Source: Bradyrhizobium sp. 139 (GTDB taxonomy: Bacteria > Pseudomonadota > Alphaproteobacteria > Rhizobiales > Xanthobacteraceae). From it: a DNA stretch of 64,000 bases. The stretch spans positions 1 to 64,000 of the forward strand of contig NZ_JADPKS010000173.1 in the NCBI RefSeq assembly GCF_023074175.1, given 5' to 3'. This document shows, piece after piece, positions 16,745 to 24,734 of the stretch (position 1 is its first letter; each line of letters starts with the position of its first letter). The translations under genes were made by a program, and so were the position numbers. A model generated the notes under the pieces. That model was not told the origin of the DNA. It did not search any database and saw nothing but the letters and a program-made list of their open reading frames with translations.

Positions 16745-19612
16745 CTACGCCACGCGGCGGACTGCGTTCAGCGTCTCAATCGTGCGTCCGACCTCGGCTG
16801 CCGGGCACGGCCTGCCGAAATAATAGCCCTGCACTGCGGTGCAGCCGCATTCGCGGACGAAATCGAGCTGCTCGATGGTCTCGACGCCCTCGGCCGTGGT
16901 CTCGACGCCGAGCACGGAGCCGAGGCTGGCGATGGTGCGGACGATGGCGACGCTCTCCGGGCTTTCGCCGAGCGTGCCGACGAAGGAGCGATCGATCTTG
17001 ATGCGGTCGAACGGAAACTTGCGCAAATAGCTCAGCGAGGAATAGCCGACGCCGAAATCGTCGAGGCTGACGCGCACGCCGAGCGCGCGGAGCTGGTGCA
17101 GGATCTCGATCGTGGCCTCGCTGTCGTCGAGCAGCGCCGTCTCGGTAACCTCGAGCTCGAGCCGGCGTGGCGGCAGGCCGGCGTCCGCAAGTGCGCTCGT
17201 GACCATGGCGACCAATCCGCGCGAGCGAAACTGCACCGGCGACAAATTGACCGCGACCGTGACATCGGGCCAGGACGCCGCGGTCGCACAGGCCGTGCGC
17301 AGCACCCATTCGCCGATCGGAACGATCAGGCCGTTCTCTTCAGCGATCGGAATGAATTCGGCTGGCGAAACGAGGCCGCGCGACGGGTGTTTCCAGCGCA
17401 GCAGCGCCTCGAAGCCGGTGAGCTCGGACGAATCGAGCCGCACCTGCGGCTGGAACACCAGGTGGAATTCGTTGGCTTCCAGCGCGCCGCGCAGAACGTG
17501 CTCCAGCGCGTGCCGGCGGCGTGCCTCTTCCTCCATCTCGGGCTCGAACAGCTGATAGGCGCCGCGCCCCTTGGCCTTGGCCTGGTACAGTGCGAGGTCG
17601 GCGCATTTCATCAGCTCATCGGCATCGAGCCCGTGATCGGGCGCGATCGCGACGCCGACGGAGACGCCGACATGGACTGACTGGCTTTCCAGCGGCGGCG
17701 GGTGGCCGATGATTTCGACCAGGCGGCGGGCGAGTCGTTCCGCCGATTGCGGCTGCGGCCCGCGCTGGAGAACGGCGAACTCGTCGCCGCCGAGGCGGGC
17801 GACGGTGTCATGCTCGCCGACATTCTCCTTCAGCCGTGCCGCAACCCAGCGCAGAAGCCGGTCGCCGGCGGCGTGGCCGAGGCGGTCGTTGACGGTCTTG
17901 AAATTATCGAGGTCGAAGCACAGCACGGCCATCGCACCGCCAGCGATCGCAACTTGGTTCAGTCCCTCGCTCATTTTCTCGCGGAATAGCGTGCGGTTGG
18001 GCAGGTCGGTGAGTGAATCGTGCTGCGCCATGTGCGCCACGCGGGCCTGGGCTCTGTGGCGCTCGGTGACGTCCTCGTAGGTGACGACCCAGCCGCCATG
18101 CTCCATCCGCTTGTGATTGAGCTTGATGATGCGGCCGTCGGTGAGATGGTGGTGGAGCGTGTGCTCGCCTTCGCGCAGCCTCTCGACATAGTCGGCATAG
18201 AGCCTGGCACCGGTCGTGTTCGGATGGATGCCGAGCTCGCAACTGTGCTCCATGATATCGCGCATCGAGACGCCGGGCTTCACGACCTCAGGCGACAGCC
18301 CGTACATCTCGATATAGCGCCGGTTGCAGACGATCACGCGCAGGCTCGAATCGAGCATGCACAGGCCCTGGCTCATGTTGTTCAGCGCCGCGTCGAAGCG
18401 ACGATACTGCTCGCTCAGCTCCTCGACGGCGCGTTCGCGCTCGGTGATGTCCTCGTAGGTGGCGACAAAGCCGCCCTCGGGCAGCGCGCAGTAGCGCACC
18501 GAGATCACCGTGTCGTCCGACATGCGCCGGCGCATCGGCGAAGAATCGCGGTTCGCGATCCTCGCGCTGGCGGCTTCCAGCAGCTGTTGCGGACTGTATT
18601 CGGAAGCGAACGCCCCGTTCACCATCGACCGCTCGATCAGCTCGGAAAGATGCATGCCGGGCCGAGTCTCCTGCGGTGACAGCCGGTAGATCTTGCGGTA
18701 GGTGGTGTTGCAGACGCGCAAGCGCATGTCGCTGTCGTAGAAGGCGAGCCCGTGCGCCATGTTTTCCAGCGCTGCATCGAGGATGAAGTTCTGCTGCCTC
18801 AGCGTTTCCTCGTACTGCAGCCGCTCAGTGACGTCCTCATGGACCGTCACCCAGCCGCCGTCGGGCAGGAAGCGGGAGACCGCCTGCACCATCCGTCCGT
18901 CATAGCGCATCACCAGCAGGGTTTTCGGCTTTCTGGTGCGAACATCCTCCAGCCTGGTGTCATGGAACTCGTCGGCCGACATGCCCGGCAGGTTGCCGCG
19001 CGACATCCAGTGTTCGATCACAGCGCAATGCGAGATGCCCGGCTTCACGATTTCGGAATCGAGGTCGTAGAGGTTCAGGAAGCGCTCGTTGCAGACGACG
19101 ACGCGGCTGTCGGCATCGTACATGATCAGCCCGTGCGACATGTTGGCGAGCGCGTGCTGGCTGCGTTCCGTCTGCACGCGCAATTCCGCCTCGAGCCGGG
19201 CGAGGCGGCTGACGTCGTCGCAGATCGTCATCCAGCCGCCGCCGGGAAGCGGCTTCAGCTCGAGCGCCATGACGAGGCCGCTCGCCAGATGCTGCTCGGT
19301 CCGGAATGGCTGGCCGCCCGCAATCTGCTTCATGCGCCTGGTATAGAGCGCATCGAGCTCGCCCGCCGGGAAGTTGCCGAGCTCTGCGCTGTGTGCGAGC
19401 ACGTCGCGATAGCTCGTGCCGACCCGCACGATCTCGGCCGACATGGTGAACAGCGACAAATAGCGCTGATTGACCAGCACGATCCGGTTGGCCGCGTCGT
19501 AGACGCAGACGCCCTGCTCCATGTGGTCGAGCGCGAGCTGGCTCAGCGAGACCAGGGCCTGCGGGCCCTGTACGCGGCGTGCACCAGGTTCGTTGTCGGG
19601 GAGCGACGTCAT
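16745..19612 (-). CDS. Four-PAS GGDEF-EAL c-di-GMP protein
   Basis: 955 aa: four consecutive PAS domains of the PAS_7 type, roughly 24-135, 148-260, 275-390 and 400-510. Each starts with a 'N/HM..G..xYD/S' motif such as LDHMEQGVCVYDA, LANMSHGLIMYDA, LENMAHGLAFYDS and LNNMSQGLCMLDS. A GGDEF domain with the intact motif at 608-612 and an EAL domain with E735-A-L and DDFGVGYSS follow. Both catalytic signatures are canonical, so it may make and degrade c-di-GMP. No TM segments or signal: a cytoplasmic sensor. The repeated PAS units look like internal duplication. Monocistronic. Confidence 0.92.
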   Translation of the reverse strand: MTSLPDNEPGARRVQGPQALVSLSQLALDHMEQGVCVYDAANRIVLVNQRYLSLFTMSAEIVRVGTSYRDVLAHSAELGNFPAGELDALYTRRMKQIAGGQPFRTEQHLASGLVMALELKPLPGGGWMTICDDVSRLARLEAELRVQTERSQHALANMSHGLIMYDADSRVVVCNERFLNLYDLDSEIVKPGISHCAVIEHWMSRGNLPGMSADEFHDTRLEDVRTRKPKTLLVMRYDGRMVQAVSRFLPDGGWVTVHEDVTERLQYEETLRQQNFILDAALENMAHGLAFYDSDMRLRVCNTTYRKIYRLSPQETRPGMHLSELIERSMVNGAFASEYSPQQLLEAASARIANRDSSPMRRRMSDDTVISVRYCALPEGGFVATYEDITERERAVEELSEQYRRFDAALNNMSQGLCMLDSSLRVIVCNRRYIEMYGLSPEVVKPGVSMRDIMEHSCELGIHPNTTGARLYADYVERLREGEHTLHHHLTDGRIIKLNHKRMEHGGWVVTYEDVTERHRAQARVAHMAQHDSLTDLPNRTLFREKMSEGLNQVAIAGGAMAVLCFDLDNFKTVNDRLGHAAGDRLLRWVAARLKENVGEHDTVARLGGDEFAVLQRGPQPQSAERLARRLVEIIGHPPPLESQSVHVGVSVGVAIAPDHGLDADELMKCADLALYQAKAKGRGAYQLFEPEMEEEARRRHALEHVLRGALEANEFHLVFQPQVRLDSSELTGFEALLRWKHPSRGLVSPAEFIPIAEENGLIVPIGEWVLRTACATAASWPDVTVAVNLSPVQFRSRGLVAMVTSALADAGLPPRRLELEVTETALLDDSEATIEILHQLRALGVRVSLDDFGVGYSSLSYLRKFPFDRIKIDRSFVGTLGESPESVAIVRTIASLGSVLGVETTAEGVETIEQLDFVRECGCTAVQGYYFGRPCPAAEVGRTIETLNAVRRVA

Positions 19613-19753
19613 GGGTTCGACAGGGTCTCGGCGGGCAATAGACTTAATGCAAAGTAATTCAGCTGCCGAGGGTAGCGAAGAGGCGGGAAAATTCCCTTAA
19701 GCGTGGTAGTTTACGGAGGGTGACCAGCGATGGAGAGTGAACGCGCAAACGGC

Positions 19754-19839
19754 CATCCGGCAATGCGGTAGGCGCGTGGCCGGATGAGCAACACGATATC
19801 CGGGGCAGCAGTTCCCGCATGTCGCTACGCTCATGCGGG
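19754..19839. repeat. Two adjacent small inverted repeats
   Basis: CATCCGGC (19754-19761) pairs with GCCGGATG (19779-19786), and CCCGCATG (19814-19821) pairs with CATGCGGG (19832-19839). They sit in a 268-bp gap upstream of the PAS-GGDEF-EAL gene and downstream of the GNAT gene, both on the minus strand. The second is placed to terminate the GNAT transcript. Nothing else is visible in this gap. Confidence 0.5.
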
Positions 19840-19880
19840 CTATAGCAAAGGCCGGGGGAGGCGAGAACGGGATCGATCCC

Positions 19881-20756
19881 CTAGGGCCCGTACAGCACGA
19901 GCTCGGTGTCGGTGAGGTCGCCGAGCTGCGGCCGGTGCGGGCCCTTGAAATATTTACGGCCGCGCCGCTCGGTGTAGATGCCGGCGAGGCCGGGAATCGG
20001 GCCGTTGGAATCGATCGCCACCGAGATCTTGCCGAGCCGCAGCAGCAGCCGGCCGATGCGGCCAGCGCAGGCCGCGTATTCGGCGGCGCTGCGGCAATAG
20101 ATCAGTTTCATCGCGGGCGGTGCGATGAAGCCGCGGCGGATGCGCACCGGTTGCAGGATAAAAGGGAACGTTCCCTCCGGCGTGCGGCAGACGAGGCTGA
20201 GACAATTGTAGCGGGCATGCCGCGTCAGCAGCTCGGTCTCGGCATCGGAGAGCCCATCGATGGTCTTGGCGTGCTGCGAGATGACCTCGATCTTGCTCCA
20301 GCGCGGGGTACGCGCCAGCGCAGGCACTGAGAAGAAGATTCCACGGCAATAGGCGCGAAAGCCCTGCGTCTCGATGATGGGCCAGGTCCATGGCGCCGGG
20401 CTGATGTTGAGATAGGTGACATCCTTGTGCCGCTGCGCGATCTTGGTCAGCAGCGGGGCGTAGTTGCGGTAGGCCGGATCGACATACCAGCTCGACAAAT
20501 TGCACTGGATGGCGGTCTCTTCGCCGTTCTTCCGCGCCGTGTAGATCAGCAGCAGCACGCCGACCGGTGTGCCGTCATTGTCGAGCATGTAGCCGAAGCG
20601 CGGATAGCCCTCCGGCACGGGCCGGAAGGCCTGCCGGCGCAGGCCCTGAATCCAGTAATTGCGCGAGCGGCCGACGAAGCCGCGCGTCAGCAGGTCCGCG
20701 ACCGCATCGACGTCGGCCTCGGTGATCTCGCGGCATCGGACCTTGGTGTGGATCAC
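19881..20756 (-). CDS. GNAT-like acyltransferase linked to aminoacyl carrier protein ligase
   Basis: 291 aa. The N-terminal half has the GNAT layout (VRCREITEADVDAVADLL, then strand GTPVGVLLLIY and NLSSWYVDPAYRNYAPLL). In ordinary GNATs the segment after the last strand carries Q/R-x-x-G-x-G/A for the CoA pyrophosphate; here it reads YRNYAPLL with no glycines. The C-terminal half (about 160-290) is a second, less clear domain. GTG 20756 is chosen for GGGAAAG upstream; an ATG at 20819 would overlap the ligase gene. It starts 37 nt after the ligase stop, so the two are co-transcribed. Possible role, inferred from context only: moving the aminoacyl group from the carrier protein to an acceptor. 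Confidence 0.7.
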   Translation of the reverse strand: MIHTKVRCREITEADVDAVADLLTRGFVGRSRNYWIQGLRRQAFRPVPEGYPRFGYMLDNDGTPVGVLLLIYTARKNGEETAIQCNLSSWYVDPAYRNYAPLLTKIAQRHKDVTYLNISPAPWTWPIIETQGFRAYCRGIFFSVPALARTPRWSKIEVISQHAKTIDGLSDAETELLTRHARYNCLSLVCRTPEGTFPFILQPVRIRRGFIAPPAMKLIYCRSAAEYAACAGRIGRLLLRLGKISVAIDSNGPIPGLAGIYTERRGRKYFKGPHRPQLGDLTDTELVLYGP

Positions 20757-20793
20757 GCTGGTCTTTCCCGTGGAAATGGGAGGCCTCGTTCTG

Positions 20794-21774
20794 TTAGCGC
20801 CAGCCTTCGCCGTGGGCATCGGCCGTGGCTAACGGCTGCATGCCCATGATCTCCCGCACCCTGGCGGGCCAGGCGGAAAGATCAGCGCCGTGGGTGTGGA
20901 ACATGGCGACGGCCAGGCGGTCCATGCCGAAGGCAACGCAGCCAGTGTGGGCCGGTTCGTCATTGGTATCCTGGATGCCCCAGGTCGTGCCGAAATGCTC
21001 GCGGTGGTAGTTGAAGCTCATGCAGGCGGTCGGCTGATCCTCCGAGCGGAGCGGGATCAGCAGCTCGAACTTGAGCTCCTGCTGCTTCTGGCTCACCGCC
21101 TTCATCTGGCCGATGCGGCCGAAGAAGGGATCGCTCGCATAGTCGACGCGGAAGGTCAGGCCGAGGTCGCGGGCAATCGCTTGCGCGCGCACCATCCAGC
21201 GCTCGCGGAAATCGGCGACGTCGTCGGGGCTGCCGATGCAGACATATTCGCGCATCCGGAACGATTGCAGCCGGTCGAGATGCTTCGACGGCTCGCGGCG
21301 GAAGCAGTCGGCGGCGACGTCGAAGCGCAGGCCGCCCTTCGGCAACTGGCCGCGGCTCGCCGCGATCGGATAGACCGGGTAGCAGGCCGCCGGGGACAGC
21401 ACGAGGTCGGCGGGCGAGAGTGACGAGGTCCAGTCGCCGCCGGCATCGAAGCGGCTCACCGCGGCGTTGATCTCGCGTTCGGTGCCGTGCAGGCCGCAGA
21501 CGCAGCCGAGCAGGTTCGGAAAACTCTTGAGGTAGCCGGACTTCTCAAGCTGGGTGCGGCTCATCACCGGCGGGAAGCGCATCACTTCGGTGCCCGCCTC
21601 GCGATGCCGGGTGATCAGCGCGGTCAGCCGCTCGACGACGCCTTCATAGAGCGCGGTGCGGGCGTAGACGCCGTCCGCGCCCATGGGGTGGAACAGCTTG
21701 TCGGCGAGATGATCGAGCGGATCGATGGCTTGCGGCGCGGTCTCGGGCGAATCGGGGAGAACAGCAATGTTCAT
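20794..21774 (-). CDS. Amino acid--[acyl-carrier-protein] ligase (SerRS-core homologue)
   Basis: 326-aa class II aminoacyl-tRNA synthetase-like catalytic core with no tRNA-binding domain. This matches the Bradyrhizobium amino acid:carrier protein ligases (Bll0957 type), which resemble the core of methanogen-type SerRS. They activate small amino acids with ATP and load them on the phosphopantetheine arm of a carrier protein. The zinc ligands I recall for that enzyme, C131, E176 and C279, are all present at identical positions. The motif 2 region is CFRREPSKHLDRLQSF (R159) and motif 3 is FGMDRLAVAMF (R286). AGGAAG precedes the ATG. Middle gene of a minus-strand set with an acyl-CoA dehydrogenase-like gene and a GNAT gene; the carrier protein is divergent at 23449. 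Confidence 0.93.
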   Translation of the reverse strand: MNIAVLPDSPETAPQAIDPLDHLADKLFHPMGADGVYARTALYEGVVERLTALITRHREAGTEVMRFPPVMSRTQLEKSGYLKSFPNLLGCVCGLHGTEREINAAVSRFDAGGDWTSSLSPADLVLSPAACYPVYPIAASRGQLPKGGLRFDVAADCFRREPSKHLDRLQSFRMREYVCIGSPDDVADFRERWMVRAQAIARDLGLTFRVDYASDPFFGRIGQMKAVSQKQQELKFELLIPLRSEDQPTACMSFNYHREHFGTTWGIQDTNDEPAHTGCVAFGMDRLAVAMFHTHGADLSAWPARVREIMGMQPLATADAHGEGWR

Positions 21775-21872
21775 GTTCGACTTCCTGCTATCTGAAATTA
21801 TTCTTGTTGGTCGAGAAGGTTCGTGAGTTCTAAGACACGTCAGTCCCTAAATGTTTTCGGTCCCGAAGACTT

Positions 21873-23090
21873 TTAGTCCCGAAGACTTGCCGGCACGCCG
21901 CTCATCAGCGTCGAAGTCGCGGCGTTGGCCAGGATGCGGTCGTTGTTGATCATGATCGGCGACGACAGCACGTCGCGCAGGTGGCGGCCCATGGTGAACT
22001 CGCCGTCGTTGCGGTAGCCGGAAAGGCCCGCCGTTCGCATCGCATGCATCACTGTCTCGACCGCAAGCTCGGACGCCTGCACCTTCAACAGCGTGATCGA
22101 TGACTGGAAGTCGAGCGAGCTCAGCGCGCGCTCGTCATGCTCGACGCAGGCGAACGCATCGACATTGGCTGATATCAGCGCGCGCAGCTGGGCCAGCGAC
22201 ATCTTGGCGGCGGTGAAATGCGCGGCGGCCGGCGGCATCTGGCCGCCTGAGGTGCGGGCCGCCTTGCGGACGAAGGCCTGCGCACGGGTGACGGCGGCTG
22301 CAGCGATACCAGCCCAGGCCGATGACCAGCACAGATGCGCGAACGGCGTCATGGTCTGGGCGTGGATCTTGTCGTAGGATTCCGGGAAGACGCGATCAGC
22401 GGGGCAGTCGACCTTCAGCTCGAAACCGGTCGAGCAGGTGCCGCGCATGCCGAGTGTTTCCCAGCCCAGCGTCCGCTTCAGCGAATAATCGTCCCTAGCG
22501 AGCGCCAGCAGCACCTGGTCGGACGCAGAAGCATCGGTGGCGCGGCGGGCGATAGTGACGAGGCCGTCGGCCTCCGCGCCGTAAGAGATCACGGTGGCGT
22601 CGCGCACGAGCGAGACGGTGTCGCCGGCGAGGTCGACCGCCGCGGCACTGGCGCGAATGTTGCCGCCGTTCTGGCCTTCGGTGGTGGAAGAGGCGAGCAG
22701 CCATTGGTCGCGGGCGACCCGGCGCATCATGGTTTCCATCCAGGGGATGCCGTGGCCGTGCCTGACGACACAGGCGACCTTGGTCTGGTGCATCGCATAG
22801 ACCATCGCGGTCGAGGCACAGGCGCGTCCGAGCGTGTAGCAGATATCGGTGACGTCGTAGATCGAGGCACCGAGGCCGCCGTACTCGACCGGGATCATGA
22901 CGCCGAGCAGTTTCTGCTCACGCGCGACCTCGAAAGCCTTGTGGGGGAAGTGGGCGTCGCGATCGACCCCGTCCGCGTCGGCCGTCGCCGCCGCGGCCGT
23001 CCGGGCGGCGCGCTCGATGAGGGAGGGGCCCTGTTCGAGAAATCTCGTTTGCGCTTCGTCGACAGTGAGGACTGCTTCACGCACGTTCAT
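21873..23090 (-). CDS. Acyl-CoA dehydrogenase-like flavoprotein (no canonical base)
   Basis: 405 aa with the acyl-CoA dehydrogenase fold pattern: an N-terminal helical domain with IPVEYGGLGAS, a middle strand domain and a C-terminal four-helix domain. The usual catalytic glutamate is missing at both known places. The C-terminal YEGT-type site reads IMINNDRILANA, and the IVD-type D-x-E-R site reads FAHLCWSS. It may therefore be an oxidase, a monooxygenase or another flavin enzyme of this superfamily rather than a beta-oxidation dehydrogenase. It heads the minus-strand transcript that continues into the ligase (98-nt gap). A likely substrate, by context only, is an aminoacyl group on the carrier protein. 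Confidence 0.82.
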   Translation of the reverse strand: MNVREAVLTVDEAQTRFLEQGPSLIERAARTAAAATADADGVDRDAHFPHKAFEVAREQKLLGVMIPVEYGGLGASIYDVTDICYTLGRACASTAMVYAMHQTKVACVVRHGHGIPWMETMMRRVARDQWLLASSTTEGQNGGNIRASAAAVDLAGDTVSLVRDATVISYGAEADGLVTIARRATDASASDQVLLALARDDYSLKRTLGWETLGMRGTCSTGFELKVDCPADRVFPESYDKIHAQTMTPFAHLCWSSAWAGIAAAAVTRAQAFVRKAARTSGGQMPPAAAHFTAAKMSLAQLRALISANVDAFACVEHDERALSSLDFQSSITLLKVQASELAVETVMHAMRTAGLSGYRNDGEFTMGRHLRDVLSSPIMINNDRILANAATSTLMSGVPASLRD

Positions 23091-23448
23091 ACTCGTCCGC
23101 CTCCGGTTTGCCGTTCAGGATCGCCGGCATCATTCGCGATGCCGTGCAAGCGATCCTCCGACCATCTTTGCTTGTGAGACGAGGCTACGGATTTAATTCA
23201 AATTCGTCGATGAAATAGAGGGTAAACAAACCCCAATTCCGAACGAACAGTTAAGGTCAGGTTGTTTGCATCGCCCGAATTTCCGCGATCGCGTTTAGGG
23301 ATCTGGAAGGAGTCAAAATCCCGGACATCTGAGTCATCGTTTACTAAGAAACGCGAAGTAATGGTGGCGCCCATTGTGGGATCGGCCCGTCGCGCCCATC
23401 GTGGCCGGCAGCCGGCCCGACCGCTTATAGACAGATGGGAATTTACCG
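23091..23448. promoter_or_regulatory. Divergent intergenic region of the carrier protein/ligase locus
   Basis: A 358-bp gap with no credible gene, separating the minus-strand flavoprotein-ligase-GNAT set from the plus-strand carrier protein. The part at about 23185-23365 is clearly AT-richer than the surroundings. It should contain both promoters, but I cannot pick out convincing -35/-10 pairs or an operator palindrome. GGGAA near 23440 is the carrier protein's ribosome binding site. Confidence 0.5.
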
Positions 23449-23721
23449 ATGCAGGCCTTCGATACCGACGTGCGCGATCGCATCATCAAGCTGGTGAAGG
23501 GCATCCTCGTTCAGAATTCGCTTGCTGCCGACGTCACGCCGTCGGCCAGGCTCGTCGACGCCGGCCTGACCTCGATGGACATGGTCAATCTGATGCTCGG
23601 CGTCGAAGCCGAGTTCGACTTCACCATCCCGCAGTCCGAGATCACGCCGGAGAACTTCCAGTCCGTCGAGACGCTGGAACGCATGGTCGCAGTCCAGTTG
23701 CAGCTGGCGACCGCGGCTTAA
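23449..23721 (+). CDS. Phosphopantetheine carrier protein (aminoacyl carrier protein)
   Basis: 90-aa acidic protein of the acyl/peptidyl carrier fold. The attachment serine is S42 in DAGLTSMDMVNLML, a standard D-x-G-x-(T)-S-x-D context. Helix 1 (VRDRIIKLVKGIL) and the loop before helix 3 (TPENFQSVETLERMV) fit the four-helix bundle. It lies opposite the amino acid:carrier protein ligase gene, as expected for that enzyme's partner. It needs a phosphopantetheinyl transferase, not present in this window. Fatty-acid AcpP is unlikely because no fab genes are near and the sequence differs from the GADSLD consensus. Confidence 0.9.
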   Translation: MQAFDTDVRDRIIKLVKGILVQNSLAADVTPSARLVDAGLTSMDMVNLMLGVEAEFDFTIPQSEITPENFQSVETLERMVAVQLQLATAA

Positions 23722-23840
23722 GTCAGGCACAGGTCTCCTTCCTGGCGGCAAGCCCTCAGCACCCCCGTTCCAAAACCGCCGCAAAGCTGGCATAGCTTCC
23801 TCACGGGATCGCGATGGCGCGAAACGGGGGTGGAGCAGGC

Positions 23841-24716
23841 ATGACGCAGGCGGTATTGGGCATCATCGGCGGCTCCGGCATCTATGATCTGCCGGGTCTT
23901 GAGGGCGCGCGCGAAGAGGTGATCGAGAGCCCCTGGGGCGAGCCGTCGGCCCCTCTGCGACGCGGCTCTATTGCCGGCCTGCCGATCGTGTTCCTGCCGC
24001 GGCACGACAAGGGTCACCGGTTGTCGCCCTCCGACATCAATTATCGCGCCAACATTGATGTTCTGAAGCGGGTCGGCGTCACCGACCTGATCTCGCTTTC
24101 GGCCTGCGGCTCGTTCAAAGAGGAACTGCCGCCCGGCACCTTCGTTCTCGTCGACCAGTTCGTCGATCGCACCCACAAGCGCGAGAGCTCGTTCTTCGGC
24201 AGGGGCTGCGTCGCGCATGTGTCGATGGCGCACCCGGTTTCGCCGCGGCTGCGCATCCATCTCGCGGCCGCCGCCGAAGCCGAAGGTATCGCCGTCGCGC
24301 GCGGCGGCACATATGTCTGCATGGAGGGACCGCAATTCTCCACCTATGCGGAGAGCATGACCTATAAGACGCTGGGCTACTCTGTCATTGGCATGACCAA
24401 CATGCCCGAGGCGAAGCTCGCACGTGAGGCCGAGATCTGTTACGCCACCGTCGCGATGGTGACCGATTTCGATTGCTGGCATCCCGATCACGATGCCGTC
24501 ACCGTACAGGACATCATCCGCGTGCTGACGTCGAACGCCGACAAGGCGAAGGCGCTGGTGGCACGTCTGGGGAAGGACTTTCCGCGCGAGCACGAGCCGT
24601 GCCCGATCGGTTCGGACCGCGCGCTCGACACCGCGCTGATCACGGCGCCCGAGGCGCGCGATCCCGAGCTTTTGAAGAAGCTCGATGCGGTGGCCGGGCG
24701 CATCCTGCGGGCGTGA
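23841..24716 (+). CDS. mtnP: S-methyl-5'-thioadenosine phosphorylase
   Basis: Splits methylthioadenosine with phosphate to adenine and 5-methylthioribose-1-phosphate, the first step of methionine salvage. 291 aa from the ATG at 23841 (GGAG upstream). MTAP marks: IIGGSGIYDLPGL at the N-terminus with the phosphate-binding glycine/serine, LPRHDKGHRLSPSDINYRAN, the central CMEGPQFST and GMTNMPEAKLA substrate loops, and VTDFDCWH late. The next gene, 18 nt on, encodes the isomerase using its product, so the pair forms an operon. An upstream in-frame ATG at 23814 lacks a good ribosome site. Confidence 0.95.
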   Translation: MTQAVLGIIGGSGIYDLPGLEGAREEVIESPWGEPSAPLRRGSIAGLPIVFLPRHDKGHRLSPSDINYRANIDVLKRVGVTDLISLSACGSFKEELPPGTFVLVDQFVDRTHKRESSFFGRGCVAHVSMAHPVSPRLRIHLAAAAEAEGIAVARGGTYVCMEGPQFSTYAESMTYKTLGYSVIGMTNMPEAKLAREAEICYATVAMVTDFDCWHPDHDAVTVQDIIRVLTSNADKAKALVARLGKDFPREHEPCPIGSDRALDTALITAPEARDPELLKKLDAVAGRILRA

Positions 24717-24734
24717 GACGAAAGGCAGAATGCC

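Noticed and set aside
23091..23448. nod box or other symbiosis promoter in the divergent gap of the carrier-protein locus
   Set aside because: No match to the nod box pattern, and no nod, nif or fix genes in the window.
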